The notes below the pieces were generated by a model. The model had not been told where the DNA came from. It did not search any database and saw only the letters and a program-made list of their open reading frames with translations. Shown piece by piece: positions 1-4,725 of a stretch of 5,882 nucleotides of DNA. The DNA lies in the NCBI GenBank assembly GCA_022704885.1, contig JAKJFO010000244.1:1-5882 (forward strand). Direction: 5' to 3'. The first letter of the stretch is position 1, and every line of letters starts with the position of its first letter. Position numbers and translations under genes: made by a program. The DNA is from Candidatus Rifleibacteriota bacterium (lineage in GTDB: Bacteria; Riflebacteria; Ozemobacteria; Ozemobacterales; Ozemobacteraceae).

Positions 1-250
1 ATGCGTTGCCATCTTTCCAGGCAAAGCAAATTCGCCATTGCTTGTTTATTCTTATGCTATTCTGACCAAGACGATTCCCTTGCAACATTTCAAGCATGTT
101 GCCAGGAGGAACCCGTAAATCATTCAGTGCTTCCGCGGCATTAAGAATTTCAAGTTTCCGCATTGCCGGCCGTAGAATGGCCGAAAATCTGCGAGAACCC
201 ATTCCGTTAAAGATTGCTTCCGTTTCTTTGCACCTGAATGATTTGATCAC
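1..250 (-). CDS. higB: HigB-family toxin (RelE/ParE superfamily mRNA endonuclease), 3' end outside window
   Basis: Reading from GTG at 250-248, 83 codons are open to the window edge. They begin (M)IKSFRCKETEAIF and later contain RVPPGNMLEMLQGN (residues 46-59), SIRIN (65-69) and QWRICFAWKDG (71-81). These are the core signatures of the plasmid-maintenance 'killer' HigB family, whose members cut mRNA at the ribosome and are neutralised by a HigA antitoxin. Family members are about 92 residues and usually end in a DYH-like motif carrying the terminal histidine, so about nine residues lie beyond base 1. R67 and R73 sit in the motifs that supply basic active-site residues. GTG was chosen because the family N-terminus starts exactly there; no ATG or GTG occurs in frame in the preceding 72 nt. 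In higBA loci the toxin comes first, so higA is expected just left of the window. Family call is firm; toxicity is inferred. Confidence 0.9.
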   Translation of the reverse strand, partial: MIKSFRCKETEAIFNGMGSRRFSAILRPAMRKLEILNAAEALNDLRVPPGNMLEMLQGNRLGQNSIRINKQWRICFAWKDGNA

Positions 251-256
251 ATCTAA

Positions 257-285
257 ATAATAACGAACTTCGTTATTAAAGTCAA
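257..285 (-). promoter_or_regulatory. sigma70-like promoter of higB, predicted leaderless
   Basis: On the minus strand TTGACT (285-280) and TATTAT (262-257) are separated by exactly 17 nt, each matching 5 of 6 consensus bases. Only 6 nt (256-251) separate the -10 box from the GTG start codon, so the expected transcription start falls at about base 250, on the start codon itself. No Shine-Dalgarno is possible on such a transcript. The promoter is inferred from sequence alone. Confidence 0.72.
258..278. promoter_or_regulatory. 21-bp palindrome, probable HigA/HigBA operator
   Basis: The arms TAATAACGAA (258-267) and TTCGTTATTA (269-278) are perfect inverted repeats around a single central base at 268. 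The palindrome covers most of the -10 box and most of the spacer of the higB promoter, so a bound dimer would block RNA polymerase. HigA-type antitoxins are helix-turn-helix proteins that repress their own operon through such palindromes. The assignment to HigA is inference, since that gene is not in the window. As RNA it could also form a weak AT-rich hairpin. Confidence 0.7.
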
Positions 286-322
286 ATTTGTCGGCAGGCA
301 GGAATTTGCTGGTGCGTTGCGG

Positions 323-1000
323 TCAGCGGTCGTTGCTGAAGTCGTGGCTGGTGAGGTCGAGCAGGCGGTTGATGCTGCCGAAGATGCCCCTGATATCGGT
401 GGGAAGGTTGGCGCCGGCGCAGCGGCGGCGGGTTTCGCCGGTCTGGTGCTCAAGCAGGACGGTTTTGATTTCTTCGAGCGGTCGCAGCAGCTTGCTGTTG
501 AGCTGCTGAATGAAGACGATTCCTGAAATGAAAACGAAGACTGCCATGAAGACTATGCCCCAGGCACCACCTCGGCTCAGCTGCTGGGCTTTTTTGTCGG
601 CGCTGGCCATGGCGTCGCGATTGATTTTTGACAGAGTGATAATAGCTGCTGTTGTTGTTTCCAGCGATTGTTTGCTGCCGATAAGTGCGCCTTCATAATG
701 TGAAGAGATGATATCCAGTGCCGCCGGCTCTTCACCCTCGGTGACATTGTTTTTTGCGCGTTCGAGAGCCTTTGCGAATTGCTGAATATGCTCTGATTTT
801 TTACCGCCATGATCGTGCGCCGCCATGACCAGTGCGGTTAACATTTCTTCGCATGCCTGCAATGAGCGCTCGTTATTACTGATAATCTCTGCGATTGCCG
901 GGGTCATGCGGGTAAACACGCCGATTGCACCGAAGGCCATGAGCAGGTTGATGATGACGATCAGCCAGGCGGCGAGGCTGAATGCTTGTGCCAGTCGCAT
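323..1000 (-). CDS. Two-helix membrane sensor-like protein ending in a HAMP-like segment, no output domain
   Basis: 225 aa. A hydrophobic helix at about residues 8-30 and a second at about 145-166 flank a largely helical region of about 115 residues (31-144), the layout of four-helix-bundle sensor domains of chemotaxis receptors and histidine kinases. After the second helix comes LLRPLEEIK (171-179), a TGE turn (188-190), then DIRGIFGSINRLLDL (202-216). This follows the HAMP pattern: a proline near the start of helix 1, a short connector, and a glycine plus N-x-L-L in helix 2. The protein stops nine residues later, with no kinase, methyl-accepting, GGDEF or HD domain. The start ATG (1000-998) is 1 nt after the ktrA stop; its ribosome binding site GGAAGGA (1014-1008) lies inside the last ktrA codons, so it is very probably co-translated. 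A role as a membrane partner or sensor for the potassium system is inferred only from position. I cannot name the gene. Confidence 0.8.
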   Translation of the reverse strand: MRLAQAFSLAAWLIVIINLLMAFGAIGVFTRMTPAIAEIISNNERSLQACEEMLTALVMAAHDHGGKKSEHIQQFAKALERAKNNVTEGEEPAALDIISSHYEGALIGSKQSLETTTAAIITLSKINRDAMASADKKAQQLSRGGAWGIVFMAVFVFISGIVFIQQLNSKLLRPLEEIKTVLLEHQTGETRRRCAGANLPTDIRGIFGSINRLLDLTSHDFSNDR

Positions 1001-1001
1001 T

Positions 1002-1661
1002 TTATTTTCCTTCCATGAGTTTCTTTATCGCTTCTTCTTTTGAGACCAGTACTAGATTGTCGTTTTCCTGCAAAGGCTCGTCTGGCGTTGGCTGAAACAC
1101 GCTGCTGGGCATGCCTCTTCTGACGGCGACGACCATGATGCCGTATTTCTTGGGCAGAGCCAGTTCGATCAGGGTTTTGCCGATCATTTTGTCTTTGACC
1201 GTAATCTCAGAAAGGTGCAGACCGTCGCCAAGCGGCATATCGGCAACCAGTTGCCGGTAAATCAGGCGGTTGGCGAAACGTTTTCCAAACTCCTGCTCGG
1301 GATTTACTATCTGATGAGCGCCTACCAGTTGGAGAATGCGCTGGTGCATCGGGTTGTTGGCGCGGGCGACGACACAGGGCGAGCCCATCTGGCGCAGCAG
1401 CGCGGTGCAGATAATCGAGGCTTCCTTGGAATCGTCACCGATGGCGCAGACGGTTGCATCTCTTTTGCCCGGTTCAAGACGGGCAAGTTCAGCCTCGTCG
1501 GTAGCATCGAGCACCAGCGCTTCGGTTACGAAGCTGGCGGCTTCTTCTACCATGTTTTTTCTGATGTCGGCGGCGATAACTTCGGCGCCTTTGCTTGTCA
1601 GAGTAGCTGCCAGCGACATGCCGAACTGTCCGAGACCGATGATAAGTATCTGTTGAGCCAT
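1002..1661 (-). CDS. ktrA: KtrA/TrkA-type RCK regulatory subunit of potassium uptake
   Basis: 219 aa, the usual length of single-RCK KtrA proteins rather than the double-length TrkA. The RCK_N Rossmann fold starts at residue 3 with ILIIGLGQFG (glycine motif G9-x-G11-x-x-G14). An acidic residue at the end of the second strand (D32 in VIAADIR) would contact the ribose of the bound nucleotide. An RCK_C (TrkA-C) domain follows from about residue 143 to the end (LGDGLHLSEITV, then MVVAVRRG, then LVLVS). Such proteins form a cytoplasmic octameric ring under the KtrB dimer and gate it in response to ATP/ADP or NAD(H). The gene follows the channel subunit by 10 nt and precedes the HAMP-like membrane protein by 1 nt. 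The ATG at 1661-1659 has a good AGGA site 7 nt upstream. Function is confident; KtrA rather than TrkA naming rests on length and the partner gene. Confidence 0.93.
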   Translation of the reverse strand: MAQQILIIGLGQFGMSLAATLTSKGAEVIAADIRKNMVEEAASFVTEALVLDATDEAELARLEPGKRDATVCAIGDDSKEASIICTALLRQMGSPCVVARANNPMHQRILQLVGAHQIVNPEQEFGKRFANRLIYRQLVADMPLGDGLHLSEITVKDKMIGKTLIELALPKKYGIMVVAVRRGMPSSVFQPTPDEPLQENDNLVLVSKEEAIKKLMEGK

Positions 1662-1668
1662 ATTCTCT

Positions 1669-1674
1669 TCCTCA
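1669..1674 (-). promoter_or_regulatory. ktrA ribosome binding site overlapping the ktrB stop codon
   Basis: On the minus strand the stop codon TGA of the channel gene (1674-1672) runs straight into the Shine-Dalgarno AGGA (1672-1669), 7 nt from the ktrA ATG. A ribosome ending on the channel gene would cover the ktrA site, so translational coupling of the two subunits is likely (inference). Confidence 0.65.
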
Positions 1675-3675
1675 GGTTAAGTTTATGCGGGCGTCGAGAT
1701 AATTGGCCGCGTTGGAATGACGCTCGCGGCTGAGCAGGGCAAAAAGCGTTACCGGGCCGATGCGGCCGGCGAACATTGCCAGCATGATAATGATCTTGCC
1801 GATGCTGTCCAGTTTGTTTGTTGCGCCGAACGAAAGCCCGACTGTGCCCAGCGCCGAGGTTGCTTCGAAAATGAGGTCGCGTGAGCCGGCATTCTGGGTG
1901 ACTTCGAGCATAAGAATAATTGCGAGCAGGACACCCATACCGGCAACAACAGTAGTGATCGCCTTGAAAATAGTTTCATGCATCACCTTGCGGTTCTGAA
2001 TCGCGACTTCTTCATAGCCAAGCACGCAGGCCCAGAAAGTTGCAATCAATACGCCGAACGTCGTGGTTTTGATACCGCCGGCGGTGCCGCCTGGACTGCC
2101 GCCGATGAACATCATGCACAACATGACGATAAAGGTCGGGCCGAGCACGTTTTCGATAGCGACTGAGTTGAAACCGGCGGTGCGCAGAGTAACCGACTGG
2201 AACCAGGCATTGTGCAGACGGTCAGCAATAGAAAGATTCTTGAGCGAGTTGTCCCACTCCAACACCAGATAAAACAGGCTGCCGGAAAGGAGCAGAACTA
2301 TGGTTGTCAGCAACGCCAGTCGAGCGGCCGCAGGCAGGGTTTTGCCTCGGAACCAGGCTGGAATCATCATGACAACTGCCGGCGCCAGCCCGCCGATAAC
2401 GATCAGAAAAGCTACCGTATGCAGTATCATCGGGCAGTTCTGATAGCCGATCAGACTGTCACTTTGCAGGGCGAAGCCGGCGTTGCAGAATGCTGAAATC
2501 GAAGTGAATACGCCCTTCCAGAGGGCTTCTTTTACGCCAATGCCGGTATTTAAAAAGAGAAGCGAAAGAATGACTGCTCCGACAGCTTCGGCGACGGCAG
2601 TAAAACCGGCTATCTGCTTGAGTGAACCGATCAAAGTGACATGGTCGGCATTTATCGTGGTGTTAAGAACCTTTGCCTGGCGCAGGCTGATTCTCCGGCC
2701 AAGCGCGTGCAATGCCAGTGTTGTCACGGTCATGATGCCAAGGCCGCCAAGCTGTATCAGCAGCAGAATGAAGGCCTGACCAGTCGTAGAAAAGTCGTTG
2801 GGTGTGTCGAGTACAATCAAACCGGTGACACAGACTGCACTGACAGCGGTAAAAGCTGCGTCTATAAGCGAAATGTTGCGGTTCGCGGCAGCGACAGGCA
2901 TGTAAAGTAGAAAGGCGCCGAGCAGGCAGAGCAGCAGAAAGGTGAAAAGAGTTGCCCGTGCCGGATGGGTTATCATGAAATCGAGCCAGTTCGAAGATTC
3001 GATCGTATGAGCCGACTGTGGCAGGAACAGCAGGAGAGTGAAACCGATGATAAGGCTGCCGAACCAGGTCAGGCCGTGGTCTGCCAGAAAAATTGCAGCT
3101 ATCAGGGTAAGAGCATTGATAAGAATGCAGAACAATTTATGAAAGTTCGACTGCTGGTAAACTGACCAGATAATCGAGAGAAGCTGTGCCAGTGATGCTA
3201 TAGCAAGAAGCGCATAATTCGATACCGTTGAAACCGACCTGATCATGAAAAAACAGGCGAGAGAAATACCGGTTAACGTCAGCGCTGCCCATCGGCTGCG
3301 CTGCAGGCCGAGTTCGACGCTGTCGTCGGTTCGGTTCAGGCCGGTTGCTGACTGTTGCATCCTGCCAAGATTGTAGATGGCAAAAATGTAAACAACGGCG
3401 GCCATAAGTGCGGTTGAAGGGTCACGAAGCATGACCGGCCAGAGCGAAACCAGGCAGCAGCTGGCCGCAGTCCCGGCCAGTATTTTGCCTTGATCGGGTT
3501 TTTGCAGAATGATCCATGCCGATATGAGGCAGAGAAGAGTTGCCAGGCCGGCAAAGGCACTCTGCCAGGTCGCCGCCGCCTGGTCGGCAAAAATAAATGG
3601 CACAGCGGCAAGCATCAGTAGAAGCCCTTCGACTCCTGTGTGTTGTGTCTGTTGTTTTCTGCTGTAAAATTTCAT
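1672..3675 (-). CDS. ktrB: KtrB/TrkH-type potassium transporter with extra N-terminal membrane domain
   Basis: 667 aa from the ATG at 3675-3673. The conserved potassium-translocating core runs from about residue 230 to the end. It has the four filter loops of the superfamily, each with a central glycine: VCVTGL (281-286), FCNAGF (396-401), LRTAGF (497-502) and LGTVGL (609-614). The intramembrane gating loop GGSPGGTAGGIKTTT lies at 525-539. KtrB proteins are usually about 430-460 aa; here about 225 extra residues carry some eight hydrophobic segments (about 16-31, 40-57, 66-84, 89-104, 129-146, 153-173, 179-198, 204-220). The core should form a dimeric K+ channel-like transporter, often Na+-dependent, gated by the adjacent KtrA. 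The ATG start is preferred over an in-frame TTG at 3705 because that TTG lies within the predicted -10 box. A modest AAGAG site lies 6 nt before the ATG. KtrB versus TrkH naming is a judgement based on the single-RCK partner. Confidence 0.92.
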   Translation of the reverse strand: MKFYSRKQQTQHTGVEGLLLMLAAVPFIFADQAAATWQSAFAGLATLLCLISAWIILQKPDQGKILAGTAASCCLVSLWPVMLRDPSTALMAAVVYIFAIYNLGRMQQSATGLNRTDDSVELGLQRSRWAALTLTGISLACFFMIRSVSTVSNYALLAIASLAQLLSIIWSVYQQSNFHKLFCILINALTLIAAIFLADHGLTWFGSLIIGFTLLLFLPQSAHTIESSNWLDFMITHPARATLFTFLLLCLLGAFLLYMPVAAANRNISLIDAAFTAVSAVCVTGLIVLDTPNDFSTTGQAFILLLIQLGGLGIMTVTTLALHALGRRISLRQAKVLNTTINADHVTLIGSLKQIAGFTAVAEAVGAVILSLLFLNTGIGVKEALWKGVFTSISAFCNAGFALQSDSLIGYQNCPMILHTVAFLIVIGGLAPAVVMMIPAWFRGKTLPAAARLALLTTIVLLLSGSLFYLVLEWDNSLKNLSIADRLHNAWFQSVTLRTAGFNSVAIENVLGPTFIVMLCMMFIGGSPGGTAGGIKTTTFGVLIATFWACVLGYEEVAIQNRKVMHETIFKAITTVVAGMGVLLAIILMLEVTQNAGSRDLIFEATSALGTVGLSFGATNKLDSIGKIIIMLAMFAGRIGPVTLFALLSRERHSNAANYLDARINLT

Positions 3676-3701
3676 AGTTAGCTCTTGATCAGGTGTGCTA
3701 C

Positions 3702-3730
3702 ACAATACTACTAATTGAGTCCAATGTGAA
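3702..3730 (-). promoter_or_regulatory. Probable sigma70-like promoter of the ktrB-ktrA-HAMP operon
   Basis: On the minus strand TTCACA (3730-3725, 5 of 6 consensus bases) and TATTGT (3707-3702, 4 of 6) are 17 nt apart. The expected start near 3695 gives a leader of about 20 nt before the ATG, room for the AAGAG ribosome site at 3686-3682. Predicted from sequence only. Confidence 0.55.
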
Positions 3731-3736
3731 GCAGCC

Positions 3737-3775
3737 CGCGAAGACTTTGTGAATAGGTTCGCAAGCGCGAAAGTC
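3737..3775. repeat. Competing inverted repeats in the intergenic region
   Basis: TTCGC (3758-3762) can pair with GCGAA on its left (3738-3742) or on its right (3767-3771, 4-nt loop). GACTTT (3743-3748) can pair with AAAGTC (3770-3775). The hexamer CGCGAA occurs twice (3737-3742 and 3766-3771). The right-hand TTCGC hairpin shares bases 3770-3771 with the GACTTT stem, so the pairings are largely exclusive. No U-tract follows, so it is not a standard terminator. It may be an operator or leader structure. Confidence 0.4.
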
Positions 3776-3779
3776 GAGG

Positions 3780-3808
3780 TTGATTTTGCGGCGGCTTTGC
3801 ACTAAGCT
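3780..3808 (+). promoter_or_regulatory. Weak candidate promoter for the nfn operon
   Basis: TTGATT (3780-3785) and TAAGCT (3803-3808) are 17 nt apart but match only 4 and 3 consensus bases. It is the best-spaced candidate I found on this strand ahead of nfnA; it could be incidental, or the real promoter may use another sigma factor or an activator. Confidence 0.2.
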
Positions 3809-3863
3809 TGTCTAACTGAACTTTTCCAGATAGGCAGCCTGTTGCACAGTGCAGGCGGCTTTG
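3790..3863 (+). repeat. 10-bp direct repeat GGCGGCTTTG, two copies
   Basis: Exact copies lie at 3790-3799 and 3854-3863, 64 bp apart start to start. TTGCAC also occurs beside each: it overlaps the end of the first copy (3797-3802) and precedes the second (3842-3847). This may be a small local duplication or paired protein-binding sites; the length alone does not decide. Confidence 0.35.
3837..3856 (+). repeat. Hairpin upstream of nfnA
   Basis: GCCTG (3837-3841) pairs with CAGGC (3852-3856), extended by one T-G wobble in RNA. The loop region contains the 11-bp palindrome TGCAC-A-GTGCA (3843-3853), an alternative pairing. It lies 42 nt ahead of the nfnA ATG and so may be in the nfn mRNA leader or be an operator. 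No poly-T follows. Confidence 0.4.
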
Positions 3864-3898
3864 GGTTCGATAAATCATCAGGACTGCGGTTAACAGGC

Positions 3899-4711
3899 AT
3901 GAACAAAATTATTGAAAAATACAACCTCTCTGAACACGTCGCGAAATTCGTCATCGAAGCTCCGATGATCGCAAAATCCCGCAAACCCGGCAATTTCGTC
4001 ATTCTGCGCATCGGCGAAAGGGGCGAGCGAATTCCGCTTACCATCGTCGATTCAGACATCGAAAAGGGAACCATAACCCTGATCGTGCAGAATGTTGGCG
4101 TCAGCTCAGGCAAGCTTTGCCAGCTCGCCGCCGGCGATTTCATCACCGACCTGGTCGGGCCGCTCGGCAAAGCTACGCACATTCACAAGGCCGGCACCAT
4201 TCTCGCTCTGGGCGGCGGTGTTGGCATCGCTCCGCTGTTCCCGATCGTTAAAGCTTTTAAACAGGCCGGCAACCGCGTTTTGACCGTGCTGGCTGCACGC
4301 AGTAAAGATCTCATAATTCTCGAAAAAGAAATGCGTGAGTGGTCTGACGAAGTGCTGGTAATGACCGATGATGGTTCGAGCGGCCGCAAGGGGCTGGTTA
4401 CCGAAGGCGCCGAAGAGTTCATCAAACGTGAGAAAATCGATGAGTGCGTGGCTATCGGCCCCGCCATCATGATGAAATTCTGCGCATTGACAACAAAAAA
4501 ATACGATATTCCGACGCAGGTCAGCCTCAATACCATAATGGTCGATGGCACCGGCATGTGCGGCGCCTGCCGGGTTACCGTCAACGGCGAAACTAAATTT
4601 ACCTGTATCGATGGCCCTGAATTTAACGCGCATCAGATCGACTTTGACGAGTTGTTGCAGCGTCTGCGCGCTTACAAGAACGAAGAAGACCAGGCAAAAA
4701 ACAAAAAGTAA
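3899..4711 (+). CDS. nfnA: NfnA / sulfide dehydrogenase beta subunit (SudB), FAD and [2Fe-2S] protein
   Basis: 270 aa, a normal family length. The N-terminal ferredoxin-reductase-like FAD domain has RIPLT at 44-48 (R-x-P-[ST/L]-[ST] flavin motif); the NAD(H) domain begins with LALGGGVGIAPLF at 102-114. Near the C-terminus MVDGTGMCGACRV (214-226) and C236 hold the [2Fe-2S] cluster: C221, C224 and C236, with D216 as likely fourth ligand, as reported for NfnAB structures. This subunit binds NADH and, with NfnB, bifurcates electrons between NADH, NADPH and ferredoxin in the cytoplasm. Older annotations call it sulfide dehydrogenase beta, and it resembles the dihydroorotate dehydrogenase electron-transfer subunit PyrK, but the next gene favours Nfn. 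The start MNKIIEKYNL matches the family N-terminus; an in-frame TTG at 3842 would add 19 unlike residues. The tail (KNEEDQAKNKK) is charged and lysine-rich. nfnB follows after 14 nt. Confidence 0.93.
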   Translation: MNKIIEKYNLSEHVAKFVIEAPMIAKSRKPGNFVILRIGERGERIPLTIVDSDIEKGTITLIVQNVGVSSGKLCQLAAGDFITDLVGPLGKATHIHKAGTILALGGGVGIAPLFPIVKAFKQAGNRVLTVLAARSKDLIILEKEMREWSDEVLVMTDDGSSGRKGLVTEGAEEFIKREKIDECVAIGPAIMMKFCALTTKKYDIPTQVSLNTIMVDGTGMCGACRVTVNGETKFTCIDGPEFNAHQIDFDELLQRLRAYKNEEDQAKNKK

Positions 4712-4725
4712 CGGAAAGCCTCACC

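Larger units (their letters stand above)
3676..3898. other. Divergent control region between ktr operon and nfn operon
   Basis: These 223 bp hold no convincing gene. They contain the ktr promoter on the left, a pair of competing inverted repeats in the middle, and a hairpin plus a repeated 10-mer on the nfnA side. No strong promoter for nfnA is visible, and nfnA has no well-placed Shine-Dalgarno: AGGA at 3880-3883 is 15 nt away, and CAGG at 3894-3897 is only one base from the ATG. Confidence 0.75.

Noticed and set aside
258..278. Palindrome as the rho-independent terminator of the ktr operon
   Set aside because: The stem is AT-rich, the following T-run is short, and its position within a strong promoter fits an operator better; a minor terminator role is not excluded.
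251..325. The frame stays open from the TGA of the HAMP-like gene into higB, suggesting stop read-through or an old fusion
   Set aside because: The 24 intervening codons contain the promoter and palindrome, show no domain, and both flanking proteins have natural ends; being in frame has a one-in-three chance.
1215..1733. 172-codon open frame on the plus strand
   Set aside because: It lies antisense to ktrA and the end of ktrB, both of which have clear family motifs, and its translation shows no recognisable domain.
3676..3705. TTG start that would add 10 residues to KtrB
   Set aside because: The TTG lies in the predicted -10 box and would precede the transcription start; the ATG at 3675 has an AAGAG site at suitable spacing.
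3842..3898. TTG start that would add 19 residues to NfnA
   Set aside because: The added residues do not resemble the family N-terminus, while MNKIIEKYNL at 3899 does.
4106..4633. 175-codon and 133-codon open frames on the minus strand inside nfnA
   Set aside because: They are antisense shadows of a well-conserved gene; the translations show no motif or ribosome site that would support a product.
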